A stretch of DNA of 40,598 nt from a virus. A program made the translations under genes and the position numbers. The notes under the pieces were generated by a model. It worked only from the letters and a program-made list of their open reading frames with translations, was not told the origin of the DNA and ran no database searches. Below, one piece after another: positions 13,179 to 22,289 of the stretch (position 1 is the first letter of the stretch; every line of letters begins with the position of its first letter). The stretch covers positions 1 through 40,598 of the IMG/VR virus record IMGVR_UViG_3300038465_000049. One strand, given 5' to 3'.

Positions 13179-15130
13179 TGGCTAAATTGTGGAAGCCGTC
13201 TACATTATTTACCCCTGACGCTTATCTCGATTACGAGAAAATGGAAAAATGGGAAAAAGATGATCAAGAATGGATTGGTGAAGAAGGGCAATCCAAATAC
13301 GATCAACACTGGTCGGGTACAGTTGATTCGTGGGTATCTCAAGCTCGCTCAGAGCAAGATAAAGTAAAGAATGCCGGCCGTAAAGCTTTAAAGCAGGTCG
13401 AATATTTGGAAGATGCTAGCCAAGTCGCCTATTCGATTGAGCGTTCTCTGGCATACACACCGCTTGCGATTGCGCATGCTTATATTCAAGAGCAAGTGGC
13501 GTTGCTTTGCTCCAATCCTCCACATGGCACCATTTCTTCTACGCAAGAAGCTGAGGGTCCATATGTTGGTGCAATGAATCAGCTGCTAGAAGCAGAATTT
13601 AAGTGCAACAATTTTGAGCAGACACTTTATGACACCGTATACGATGGCGCGTTTTTCAATGTCGGTTGGTGGAAAACGTCAGTCGATTACAATAAATATG
13701 GCACGTTCGGTCAAAAGGGCAAGATACAGCTTGACCGCATAGACCCCGATGATATGCACGTTGACCCGCGAGCGAAAAATCTTCGCTGGGAAGACATGGC
13801 ATATATAGTGCAACAAATGTCGCTCGAAATTGGCGAGATTCGCGAACTTTATCCAATCACAGGTTTTTTAATTCCTGATGAAATGGAGAGTTCTACTTAT
13901 TCCTCTATGCAAGACCAGAAAGCAGAGGATAGTATTCTTTCTCCTGTAAATAAATTGGCTAGTGGCCAATCAATGAAGCGTCAAAAAATCAAAGTTTACG
14001 AAGCTTGGTTTAAAGACACGCGCTTGAAATTTGCGCCAGATCGCAAAGATCGCACATACATAAATGATCATGGTGAATCACAGGTAGAAAAAGATGCATT
14101 AGCTCTTGATGAAGACGGCTACGTTCTTGGTGATTGGGTTCCAGCCTATCCAAAAGGTAGATGTATCGTCGTTTGCGAAGGTGTTGTTCTTGAAGACATG
14201 CCGAATCGCTTACCTCATGGATCTTGTCCTTTTATACCAGTCAAGCAGTCGCCGTCCAAAGCTCTTTTTGTAGCTGGTGACGCTACTAGAATTGTCGATG
14301 TCGCTATCAAAATAAATGACATCAAAGGACGATTACATGCCTACATGCAATCAGAAATTGAGCGACCGATGCACGCTTCTATGGGATGCTTTCCAAATGC
14401 GCAATATTACAAGAAAGTACCAAATAAGTCCGACCGGATTGTTTTTGTTAATCCTAATGGTGTCTTTATGCGGCCGCCTGCCGTCGATCCTCCAGCAAGC
14501 ACTTTTACAGTCTTGCAAATGTACTCGTCCGATTTAGACCTGATTTCTGGTTCATCGGCTTTAATGCGCGGCATTATTCCCACTGATTCACAGATTGGCG
14601 GTGATGCGTTGCAATCCATGCAAAATTTCGCATCAAGTCGATTGGCGCTTAAAGCCAAATATTTAGCTAGTGCGGTTAAAGAAGCTACGCGGCAAATCAT
14701 GTGGCTAATCAGACGAGTGGTCGACGAGAAAATAACTGTCAATGTGACGATGCCTGATGGTCAGTCAATGCCTGTGGATTGGGAATCGGATATCGAGACT
14801 TTCTTGTCTGGCACCGAGGAAGAAATCGAAAAGCTTGTATCGCGTGAAGGCTATATCGTTGATATCAAAACTGGGACCGGTTCGCCTAACGCGCAGGCCA
14901 CACAGCAAGCATCTGCCGACAAGCTTTACAACATGAAGGCGATTCCAAGAGAAGCGCTCCTAGATACCTATCAATGGCCAAATCGTAAGGCGATTGTCAA
15001 GCAAATGGATGCCAAGGAAGCTAGTGATCTCGCGGCTCAAGCAGCTGGGCGCAAATTGGGTATGGATATCGCGAAGGTTGAAAAGATGGATGATAAGCCG
15101 GGTCGACCTGATAAATCTGGGCCGTCTTAG
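13178..15130 (+). CDS. Portal protein (P22-like family)
   Basis: A 650-residue protein that would form the dodecameric portal ring through which DNA passes. Seen: an early amphipathic region, 'LDRIDPDDMHVDPRAKNLRWEDMAYI' near residues 183-208 (the typical 'P.D...DP......D' portal pattern), a 'GYVLGDWVPAYPKGRCIVVCEG' beta segment, 'SPSKALFVAGDATRIVDVAIKINDI', and the wing/stem helices 'ALQSMQNFASSRLALKAKYLASAVKEATRQIMWLIRRVV'. Length fits P22-type portals. It lies one gene after the terminase cluster. Confidence 0.85.
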   Translation: MAKLWKPSTLFTPDAYLDYEKMEKWEKDDQEWIGEEGQSKYDQHWSGTVDSWVSQARSEQDKVKNAGRKALKQVEYLEDASQVAYSIERSLAYTPLAIAHAYIQEQVALLCSNPPHGTISSTQEAEGPYVGAMNQLLEAEFKCNNFEQTLYDTVYDGAFFNVGWWKTSVDYNKYGTFGQKGKIQLDRIDPDDMHVDPRAKNLRWEDMAYIVQQMSLEIGEIRELYPITGFLIPDEMESSTYSSMQDQKAEDSILSPVNKLASGQSMKRQKIKVYEAWFKDTRLKFAPDRKDRTYINDHGESQVEKDALALDEDGYVLGDWVPAYPKGRCIVVCEGVVLEDMPNRLPHGSCPFIPVKQSPSKALFVAGDATRIVDVAIKINDIKGRLHAYMQSEIERPMHASMGCFPNAQYYKKVPNKSDRIVFVNPNGVFMRPPAVDPPASTFTVLQMYSSDLDLISGSSALMRGIIPTDSQIGGDALQSMQNFASSRLALKAKYLASAVKEATRQIMWLIRRVVDEKITVNVTMPDGQSMPVDWESDIETFLSGTEEEIEKLVSREGYIVDIKTGTGSPNAQATQQASADKLYNMKAIPREALLDTYQWPNRKAIVKQMDAKEASDLAAQAAGRKLGMDIAKVEKMDDKPGRPDKSGPS

Positions 15131-15189
15131 TTGCGCGAACATGACACGACCGCTATTATCATGATTAGTAGTTAAAGGAGAATCGCCAC

Positions 15190-15729
15190 ATGCCAGCACC
15201 AACAGTGTCAACCGCATCAAGTAATGGTGCTCGTACTGGTATTCCCGGATTAGGTACCTCCTTTTCAATCGATGGTGGTGGTAATTCCGGGTTCTCCGAG
15301 ATTGTGCCTGGTAGCATCGTCAGCCAAAATATCAATCAATCTTTGAGTCAAGTCATCCAAATAACTTTAACGGCTGCTCAAATTATCGCTATGAATGCGA
15401 CGCCGGTAACAATTATTCCGGCACCAGGTGCTGGTAAATCAATTCTTGTTGATTACATCATGATTCGATTCACTTATCCTGCTTCCGGTGGTGTGCAATT
15501 TACTGGCGGCGGTGCCGTTAGTGCCCAATATTCCGGCGGTGCAGCAGTAGCGACCACTCTTCCTGCTGCCACTATTACAGCTGCTGCGAGTGCTGATACG
15601 GTACTTGGCAATACTGCTGCCAATATTACAGCTACTCAAAATGCTGCGATCACTCTAACGAATGCCACAGCTCCATTTGCCGCTGGAAATGGCACTTTGA
15701 CAGTCTTTGTTTATTATAGTGTGCTCTAA
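15190..15729 (+). CDS. Putative virion surface/decoration protein (179 aa)
   Basis: Ala/Thr/Gly-rich and beta-strand-rich, with no charged clusters. It alternates hydrophobic strands ('VIQITLTAAQIIAMNATPVTIIPAPGAGKSILVDYIMIRF') and ends in 'GTLTVFVYYSVL'. This composition is typical of small virion beta-sandwich proteins. AAGGAG lies upstream. It sits between portal and scaffold. Assignment by composition and position only. Confidence 0.5.
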   Translation: MPAPTVSTASSNGARTGIPGLGTSFSIDGGGNSGFSEIVPGSIVSQNINQSLSQVIQITLTAAQIIAMNATPVTIIPAPGAGKSILVDYIMIRFTYPASGGVQFTGGGAVSAQYSGGAAVATTLPAATITAAASADTVLGNTAANITATQNAAITLTNATAPFAAGNGTLTVFVYYSVL

Positions 15730-16149
15730 ATGGCACTCTCTGCAATCGGCCAGCAGTGCTATATCTCTCTTCAGGCATATCTTGGGTATCCTGATTACAG
15801 CCATGTGACTGCTATCGATTACAGCAGTGCCGCGAGCAATCCAACTCTGACAGCTGCCGCTCAGTCATCGACTCCTGTTAGTGTTGCTGCGAATACCACA
15901 GATCAATCTTTCAATCTTGCTACGCTTTTCCCTGCATTGACCGGATTGGTATTCATCTCTCTAGTGGATATCACAGGAACACCTCAGCCATTTTCGTTTG
16001 GTACGGCTGCTGGCACTGGTCGTCAGAGTGTTGCCGCGGGAGCATGGGCCGCATGGATGCCAAATGGTGGCGCCCCTCCAACGATCTTTTTGACCAATCC
16101 AAGTACTACAACAGCATCAAACATCTTGATCTCAGTTTTGAGTAATTAG
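15730..16149 (+). CDS. Putative virion protein (139 aa)
   Basis: Starts directly after the preceding stop. It is beta-rich with very few charged residues ('FPALTGLVFISLVDITGTPQPFSF'). It is probably a companion of the preceding gene product on the virion. The 108 bases after it contain the small hairpin CGACT/AGTCG and two GTCGAC copies but no T tract. Confidence 0.45.
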   Translation: MALSAIGQQCYISLQAYLGYPDYSHVTAIDYSSAASNPTLTAAAQSSTPVSVAANTTDQSFNLATLFPALTGLVFISLVDITGTPQPFSFGTAAGTGRQSVAAGAWAAWMPNGGAPPTIFLTNPSTTTASNILISVLSN

Positions 16150-16257
16150 GCTTAGCTCTTTACTTAAGGGTTAGCTGCTGCTTTAATTACTTTAAGTGTT
16201 GTCGACTTGTCGACGAGTCGTATTGTTGAATGTCCGAATGGTTGGAGAAAGTCCTAA

Positions 16258-16554
16258 ATGGATTTATTTAGTCAATTAAAACAATCCCTACAGGGCGGTC
16301 AGGCCGGTCAGCAATCAATGCAACAAGGGCAAATGCCTGGCGCATCTCAACCTCGCGGGTCACAACAACTCTGGATAGCTGCAATTGCTGCCACACGCTC
16401 TGAAATCATGAATCTCAACACACTTGCCGACTCTCTTCGCAGAGTGGGCGAAGACCAATGCGATCGTGAGGTCACAGCCTGCACTCACAAGCTGCAAGGC
16501 GTGCTCGATAAATTGAAACAAAAAATGTCTGATATGCAAGAAAACCAAGTCTAG
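16258..16554 (+). CDS. Small helical protein before scaffold (98 aa)
   Basis: The Gln/Gly-rich N-terminus ('GGQAGQQSMQQGQMPGAS') is followed by a helical C-terminal two thirds ('EIMNLNTLADSLRRVGEDQCDREV', 'LQGVLDKLKQKMSDM'). GGAG lies 12 bases upstream. Function unknown; it may be a head assembly chaperone by position. Confidence 0.5.
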   Translation: MDLFSQLKQSLQGGQAGQQSMQQGQMPGASQPRGSQQLWIAAIAATRSEIMNLNTLADSLRRVGEDQCDREVTACTHKLQGVLDKLKQKMSDMQENQV

Positions 16555-16567
16555 GAGATGAGACCAA

Positions 16568-17452
16568 ATGCCAGATGACGATAATCGACCAGAATTTTTA
16601 AAGCAGCTTGATACTTTCAACACTGCTGAAGAATTTGGAATGCCGGGCATTCTAAAAGAGCAGATTGAACAAAAAGCCGCTGATCGTGAACCAAGTCGTG
16701 AGCGTGAAGCGAAACCGGCCGCTGAAAGAGAAATTGACCACGAAAAAGCTTATGCACCTTTAAATTCCTCCATTCAAGAAATGGCGCATCGTTTCGATAA
16801 TCGTTTTGCCGATATGGAACGAATGGTCGACCAGAAGATGCAAAATCTCTCTCCGCGAAGGGAACAGGAAACAGAGCGTGTTCCATCATATTTGCAGGGG
16901 TTAGATCCTGATATGCCTGTATCTGTCGCTCAGATGCAAGCAATGTATCAAGAGTATCGCAGCAACAACGATGGGCTGACCCGTCAAAGCAATGAAGCAC
17001 AATTACGCACAGAACATATGCGAGCGCATCTGGAATACGAGCGTTTTAAATCGCAGAATCCAGATTTTGCCAAAATGGTTACTCCACAAGAAATCGACCA
17101 GAATTTTCAGCGCTTCATCGGCAATGACGTTAATCGCGCTAAATCAATCAATTGGACTGGCAATTTCGCCACTCTCTACAACGAGCAAGCACAGCCACGC
17201 TATCAATCGCGTATCGCTGAATTAGAGAAAGAAGTCGCAGATTTGAAGAAACGCCCAACGAATCAGGAGCGCATATCGCCCGCGACCTCTTCGACTCCTG
17301 CGCCGACGAGCCGTAGTTCTGCAATCGAATCGGTAACAAATTCAGATAGTTTCGACGTGACACACTTGCCGTCATTTCAAAAAGGAAAATCGTTTAAATC
17401 CTTTGCGAATGATCTCAAGCGTAAATATGGAATCACCAACAGTCAACGCTAG
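16568..17452 (+). CDS. Putative scaffolding protein (294 aa)
   Basis: The gene directly upstream of the capsid gene, which is the usual place for scaffold. The product is highly charged and mostly helical: acidic N-terminus, predicted coiled coils around residues 55-95 ('MAHRFDNRFADMERMVDQKM') and 215-235 ('SRIAELEKEVADLKKR'), a Ser/Thr/Pro linker, then a basic C-terminus ('FKSFANDLKRKYGITNSQR') like the capsid-binding tails of known scaffolds. No protease is seen nearby. Confidence 0.7.
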   Translation: MPDDDNRPEFLKQLDTFNTAEEFGMPGILKEQIEQKAADREPSREREAKPAAEREIDHEKAYAPLNSSIQEMAHRFDNRFADMERMVDQKMQNLSPRREQETERVPSYLQGLDPDMPVSVAQMQAMYQEYRSNNDGLTRQSNEAQLRTEHMRAHLEYERFKSQNPDFAKMVTPQEIDQNFQRFIGNDVNRAKSINWTGNFATLYNEQAQPRYQSRIAELEKEVADLKKRPTNQERISPATSSTPAPTSRSSAIESVTNSDSFDVTHLPSFQKGKSFKSFANDLKRKYGITNSQR

Positions 17453-17464
17453 GAGAAATAACAC

Positions 17465-18499
17465 ATGGCAGGAGTTGCACTACAGCCGGATACCCTCAAT
17501 AGTTCAATCTTGCCGTTTTTCAACCGCAAGCTGAGAGATAACTTTTTTACCTCTTCAGTAGCTTTTGAATTATTCTCGACTTTGATTGAACGAATCGATG
17601 GCGGATCATATATTCAAGACCAAATCTTGTATAACTCGTCTCCACAAGCCGATGTTTGGGCTGGTGGTATCGCAACTGCAAGCGCTGATTTTATCGGCAA
17701 TACCACCTCATCTACCTTCAATCCAATTTATTATCTTGGTGCTATTGGCATCCCCGATACTTTCGCGATTTTAAATCAAGGTCAAGGAATGATCGTCGAT
17801 CTTATCGCCGCTCAATACGAACAGATGCTGATGTCGCTTGTGGATAAAATAAACGTCGACATGTTCGGAAATGGTGCATCGCGAAATGGCATTCCTGTTT
17901 TACAAGGACTGCAAGCAATCTGTACATCAGGCGCCGACCCAAGTGCAGGGGCTTACGGTGGTATCACTCGTGTTGGTTCGTCAGGTACTTATGCTGCCCC
18001 TACCGGTAATGCTGCTTGGTGGAATGCAAACGTACTCACAGTTAACGGCGGCTCTCAAAACGTATGGACGGGAACTGTTAATACTGGCACTAGCACTACT
18101 TCTAGCTATGGTGCTTACTTTGCGATGTTGATCGCATCTACTGTCGGAATGTATAGACCGCTTGCTTTCCTCGCTGATATCCTAGCTTATCAAGGTTACG
18201 GCAATCTGCTTGTTGCGACTGTTCGCCAAACCCCACTAGAAGGCACTCTACGCAATGGCGCTCGCGGTTTGTCATTCGCTGACATTCCGGTGATCATGGA
18301 CGTGCATTGCCCAAGCGGTACTATATTCAGTATCAATGATTTGCTGAAATGGTGCATCTGGAGAAACGGTGCGTTCGTGGAAACCCCATGGAGACAGCCC
18401 TCGAACGCGTTAGTGAACATAAAATACGTAGTATTAGTGAATGCATTGAAACATGAGCGTCCAAACACAATGACCCAAATGTCCGGCATTACAGGCTAA
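17465..18499 (+). CDS. Major capsid protein
   Basis: A 344-residue protein placed after scaffold. It has the alternating strand/helix features of an HK97-fold coat: 'FELFSTLIERIDGGSYIQDQILYNSSPQADVWAGG' near 37-75, a long helix 'GMIVDLIAAQYEQMLMSLVDKINVDMFGNG' near 108-137 (spine helix plus the DMFGNG turn), and 'IPVIMDVHCPSG' near 274. There is no N-terminal delta domain, consistent with a separate scaffold. AGGAG upstream. Stop is followed by a decoration-type gene. Confidence 0.8.
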   Translation: MAGVALQPDTLNSSILPFFNRKLRDNFFTSSVAFELFSTLIERIDGGSYIQDQILYNSSPQADVWAGGIATASADFIGNTTSSTFNPIYYLGAIGIPDTFAILNQGQGMIVDLIAAQYEQMLMSLVDKINVDMFGNGASRNGIPVLQGLQAICTSGADPSAGAYGGITRVGSSGTYAAPTGNAAWWNANVLTVNGGSQNVWTGTVNTGTSTTSSYGAYFAMLIASTVGMYRPLAFLADILAYQGYGNLLVATVRQTPLEGTLRNGARGLSFADIPVIMDVHCPSGTIFSINDLLKWCIWRNGAFVETPWRQPSNALVNIKYVVLVNALKHERPNTMTQMSGITG

Positions 18500-18517
18500 G
18501 GAGAAGGATTAAAAACA

Positions 18518-19033
18518 ATGGCTAATCAATGGATTTATCCGACTACAATGTACGGACAATTAAGCGACGTTTACGGTACTGCCGTAACCGCTTATGCTAA
18601 TACAAATGGCTTTCCGCCTGGTTCTGGCATGGTGCTTGGTACTCGCGGTTTGCTCTACGATTTCACTGAAACTGCGCTCGTTAATGTTGGTACTGGTGGT
18701 GCCGCTCAGTTCTCTGCTGTTACTTACACTATCGGCAACTCAAATATGTTCGCTGCTGTCGTGACGACAACTACCGCGAATACTATTCCAATTGTTGGTG
18801 TTTTAGATAGGAGCGGTTCGACTGCTCTTGTCGCTAATAACATCGCCTGGATGACCACTCGCGGGCTTGCCACTTCGTTGGTAGCAGCTTCCCAGACTGC
18901 GCCAAAGTTCTTAGTGTCTAGCACTACAGCCGGCAGCTTAATTGCTGCTACGGCGGGTACTTCGATTCAATCGAATATCCTGCAGTTGAATACCACGACT
19001 ACCGCCGGTTCATATCCAGTTCAGATCCTGTAA
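18518..19033 (+). CDS. Putative head decoration/stabilisation protein (171 aa)
   Basis: Thr/Ala/Gly-rich and beta-rich ('AAQFSAVTYTIGNSNMFAAVVTTTTANTIPIVGVLDRSGS'), very low in charge, following the capsid gene with AAGGAGAAGG upstream. Many phages encode a capsid decoration protein here. No sequence motif confirms it. Confidence 0.55.
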   Translation: MANQWIYPTTMYGQLSDVYGTAVTAYANTNGFPPGSGMVLGTRGLLYDFTETALVNVGTGGAAQFSAVTYTIGNSNMFAAVVTTTTANTIPIVGVLDRSGSTALVANNIAWMTTRGLATSLVAASQTAPKFLVSSTTAGSLIAATAGTSIQSNILQLNTTTTAGSYPVQIL

Positions 19034-19048
19034 GGTCGGTAAACGTGA

Positions 19049-19846
19049 ATGGGTCTTACTCTAAGAGATGGCGTATATCAGACTAGAGTTCGTATCGGCG
19101 AACTGATACCTAACTATTGGCTCGACGAAGACATCATTTACGACTTGAATTATGCAGCCCAAGATATGTGCTCAGAGGCACAAAATCTTGAAATGCCGAT
19201 TCAATTTCTCTGGCCTAATGTTCCTGGAACTACCAACAATCCTATCCAAGAAGCTGCCTTGCAGCCATGGGTAGATCAGATTCTGCGTGTTGCCATCTAT
19301 TCGGGGCAATTATTTGAACTGCAAGCGGTTGACGCCGCCGACGTTCAAGTAGCCTCGAAAGTTGGCAACATTCCTTTGCTGTTTTATACGCGGACAGCAT
19401 CAACGCTATTGTCACCTCAAGGTGCGGGCACAAATAGTGGTGATATCTCAGTGTTTCCAATTCAACCAACAATGCCGAATCAGGCAGAACCGACAACCGT
19501 GTTGGGATTGTGGCCAGTGCCATCAAGCAATTACGACACCACGATATGGTGCACACGTTTCCATCCGTTCATGAATACGCCATTGTCGCCTTGTGCGGTG
19601 CCTGCACGTTTCAGCAAGGGGTGGGTGGCATACGCAATTGCGCGATGCAAGGAAAAAGAATCGGCGTTAGATGAAGCGGCATATTATGACAAAATCTACG
19701 AAAAAGCAAAAGAAGACATGCGACTTTATGGTATCACCATGAAGCAACTCAAGACGCCACCAACGTATGGCGGGGAAGCTTGGCCATCGCTCGCTCGCGG
19801 CTCAAGCTCAATAATCTTTATTGACCAAAGTCCGCAATTGAGGTAG
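19049..19846 (+). CDS. Head-to-tail adaptor-type protein (265 aa)
   Basis: The N-terminus ('TRVRIGELIPNYWLDEDIIYDLNYAAQDMCSEAQ') has the helical pattern of phage adaptor proteins that attach below the portal. The C-terminal helix ('ESALDEAAYYDKIYEKAKEDMRLYG') matches the common adaptor end. The position after capsid/decoration genes supports head-tail connection, as for P22 gp4 or T7 gp11-type proteins. Assigned by pattern and position. Confidence 0.6.
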   Translation: MGLTLRDGVYQTRVRIGELIPNYWLDEDIIYDLNYAAQDMCSEAQNLEMPIQFLWPNVPGTTNNPIQEAALQPWVDQILRVAIYSGQLFELQAVDAADVQVASKVGNIPLLFYTRTASTLLSPQGAGTNSGDISVFPIQPTMPNQAEPTTVLGLWPVPSSNYDTTIWCTRFHPFMNTPLSPCAVPARFSKGWVAYAIARCKEKESALDEAAYYDKIYEKAKEDMRLYGITMKQLKTPPTYGGEAWPSLARGSSSIIFIDQSPQLR

Positions 19847-19900
19847 CATTTGTTGTATTGCACTACAATATTATCGAATAACCTTTTTGGAGAACTGATA

Positions 19901-20539
19901 ATGTTGTCTTATACAATCGCTGCTGAATTATATGATTTGCTTAAAATCAAACCCCCTTTTGAAATGTGGAATCGTTTCATTGAAAAAGTCGATTCTGATT
20001 CATGGTTGGCATGTTGGATATGGAAATCGGGCAAAACCCACGAAGGATATGGCCAATTCGCTACCCCCAAGGGTATGACGGGAATTGCTTCGCGTTTAAT
20101 AGCAAGTTGGGTATATGGAGTACCGCCTACGAAATGGGAATGCGACCATCTTGTTTGTAACAATCCCTCCTGTGTAAATCCACTGCATTTGCTGTTCTGT
20201 CCTGGTCGCGTTAATTCTATGCGCGGAAATAATCCTGCTGCTAAATATGCGCGGTCAACTCATTGTCCTAAAGGGCACGAGCGGACGTCGGAAAATCAAA
20301 GTCAAGGACATAAAAACTATTATGGTGAACACGTGCGGGCATGCGCAGAATGCAAACGAGAGCGCGCGAGGATTTGGGCTGCCGGTAACTACGATACTAA
20401 GAAAGAAGAAATGCGTACTAAAGCGCGTGAATGGCAAGCTGCGAAACGATTAAAAATGACCGCAGCAGAATTAGAAGCAAATAGAGCGTATCAACGTGCT
20501 CGACATGCAGCTAAAAAAGCTAAGGAGGCGTGTGGCTAA
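19901..20539 (+). CDS. HNH homing-type endonuclease (212 aa)
   Basis: Start ATG at 19901 has GGAG upstream; an upstream in-frame ATG at 19850 has none. Seen: 'GYGQFA' and 'ASRLIASWVYGVPP' leading into the HNH core 'CDHLVCNNPSCVNPLHL' (residues 81-97, D82-H83, N93, H96). After it comes a CPKGH...CAEC zinc pair (122-151) and a basic helical tail. This is the free-standing phage HNH family that cuts DNA and spreads between phages. It is inserted between two virion genes, and its last codons contain the ribosome site of the next gene. A TTGTA/TACAA mini-hairpin lies at about 19853-19868. Confidence 0.85.
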   Translation: MLSYTIAAELYDLLKIKPPFEMWNRFIEKVDSDSWLACWIWKSGKTHEGYGQFATPKGMTGIASRLIASWVYGVPPTKWECDHLVCNNPSCVNPLHLLFCPGRVNSMRGNNPAAKYARSTHCPKGHERTSENQSQGHKNYYGEHVRACAECKRERARIWAAGNYDTKKEEMRTKAREWQAAKRLKMTAAELEANRAYQRARHAAKKAKEACG

Positions 20540-22289
20540 GAAACTTGTCGGAGTCGCTGATGATGATCTCGCAAATATCTACCTGCACGATTTCACAGGT
20601 GGGTTGAATACCTATTCTTCGCCTTATGAACTGGCATCGAACGAATCGCCATCATTGCAAAATTGCTTTGCGGTGCCTGGACGATTGCAATATTGTGGCG
20701 GCTATACGAGAGAATGCACAATTCCATTTCAAGCTGATGCGGGATGGGAGTTTTACGACAATAATGGTGCGCGCCATGAAGTTGTATGGGCTGGTGGCAA
20801 TGTTTATGACGTTGCTGGTGCATCTCCTATTTTGATAACAAGTGGGAAATATACCCCAGGTCAACAAATTGGAATGCAAGATTTGGGTGGTGTCTTATAT
20901 TGGACCGCAAAAGGCGTTCCACTAAGAATGTGGAATGCTTTAACAAATACTGAAGCTGCTGTAATTGGTAGTGGTTTAGCTGGGTCGGTTAATCCACCAA
21001 GTGGCACTACTTTAACAGCGTTTGCAGGTTCGCTAATTATGGGCAATGTGACCGTCTCGGGTATCTATTATCCGGGCGGTTTTATGTATGCAAACGTCAA
21101 CGACCCCACTACTTGGATCGGTGCAAACATCAATCAATTAGGGGCAAATGAATTCATTCAATGGATTATCCCACTAGGTGTATCAGCCGTTGGAGTACCA
21201 CCATCCGGTGGTTTTATGATTGGCTGTAATACCGTAATTTTTTACTATGAAGGGCCGCTCAATTCTCTTACTCAGAAAATTGTCAACTGTCCTGTTGGGG
21301 CGCTTGATGCCAATTCGGCGTACTACGTGCCGTCGAAAGATTTATATCCTGGGGTGTTTTTTCTTGGCAGTGATTTTCAATTTTGGCGCACGAATGGAAT
21401 TGTCACTGAGTGCATTTCACTCAAGATTCAGAATTTATGTTCGACTAGTTTGACTACCACATTACAGTCAAATCCATTTCAAAAGTTTTTTGGCTCTTAC
21501 AACGCTACCGACCACTACTATATTTGCGATATTGGCGGCAATCAACAATTTGCTTATCGCTGGAGTGAATCAGCTTGGTATACGTTTAGCGGTTGGCCAT
21601 CAGGCCCCTTGATTAATGGACATGATCAGAGCGGTTTTAATGCCTTATTTTCTGCTGGCGGTCCATCGGGATCAGCATTAGGATTTTTCGAGTTAGGACA
21701 AGTGGGCGTCAACTTTGCTGGAAGCTATCCGAATATTTTTTATCAAACTGCATATTTACATGGTGGTGATCCCGGTTTACAAAAGGATTTCCAATGGGTG
21801 GAATTAGACACTCTCAACAATACTGCCGCTTACAATTTATATGGGCAAAGTATTCCAAATGCCAGTAACACTGTCTTGTACACTCAGGAATTTATATTTA
21901 CGACTCCATTTTTTAATCAAGGTTTTGATACTGGTGTATGGGATCAAGATAATTGGAATAATTTTGATTGGAGCGGAGTAGTAGCAACTGCCACCGGAAC
22001 ACCAGTTACGAATCATGGAATGCTTTCTGTACTCGTTCCTGCTGGCGAATGGGTGCCACGAGCCACTACCCAACCGTTTAGAACACCAGCCGCTTCATTC
22101 ACAATCCAGTCCAATGTAATTTTGACTGATGGTGCTATTGGTATCCCTTATTTTGACGTGTGTGGGTTTAAAACTAGATTTGTACCTCGTGGTAGAAAAA
22201 CCGTTGGGGGCCAGTTGTATACATCACAAAGTGGATCGTTAAATTTCAGTTCTCCAACCCCGTATTCACAAACAGGTAATCAGCCATGA
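20532..22289 (+). CDS. P22 gp10-like tail hub/stabilisation protein (585 aa)
   Basis: I chose GTG at 20532, five bases after AAGGAGG, which lies inside the HNH gene. The protein begins 'DFTGGLNTYSSPYELASNESPSLQNC', a pattern common to phage tail-hub proteins that start with a 'GGLN...P' strand. Repeated WT/YW-containing beta segments suggest a beta-propeller. The order after an adaptor and before a fibre fits the packaged-DNA stabilisation/tail nozzle protein of short-tailed phages. The ATG at 20496 is rejected because it lacks a ribosome site. Confidence 0.6.
   Translation: MAKKLVGVADDDLANIYLHDFTGGLNTYSSPYELASNESPSLQNCFAVPGRLQYCGGYTRECTIPFQADAGWEFYDNNGARHEVVWAGGNVYDVAGASPILITSGKYTPGQQIGMQDLGGVLYWTAKGVPLRMWNALTNTEAAVIGSGLAGSVNPPSGTTLTAFAGSLIMGNVTVSGIYYPGGFMYANVNDPTTWIGANINQLGANEFIQWIIPLGVSAVGVPPSGGFMIGCNTVIFYYEGPLNSLTQKIVNCPVGALDANSAYYVPSKDLYPGVFFLGSDFQFWRTNGIVTECISLKIQNLCSTSLTTTLQSNPFQKFFGSYNATDHYYICDIGGNQQFAYRWSESAWYTFSGWPSGPLINGHDQSGFNALFSAGGPSGSALGFFELGQVGVNFAGSYPNIFYQTAYLHGGDPGLQKDFQWVELDTLNNTAAYNLYGQSIPNASNTVLYTQEFIFTTPFFNQGFDTGVWDQDNWNNFDWSGVVATATGTPVTNHGMLSVLVPAGEWVPRATTQPFRTPAASFTIQSNVILTDGAIGIPYFDVCGFKTRFVPRGRKTVGGQLYTSQSGSLNFSSPTPYSQTGNQP

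Noticed and set aside
20496-20531. ATG at 20496 as start of the gp10-like gene
   Set aside because: It lacks a ribosome site and lies in the HNH gene; GTG at 20532 follows AAGGAGG at ideal spacing.
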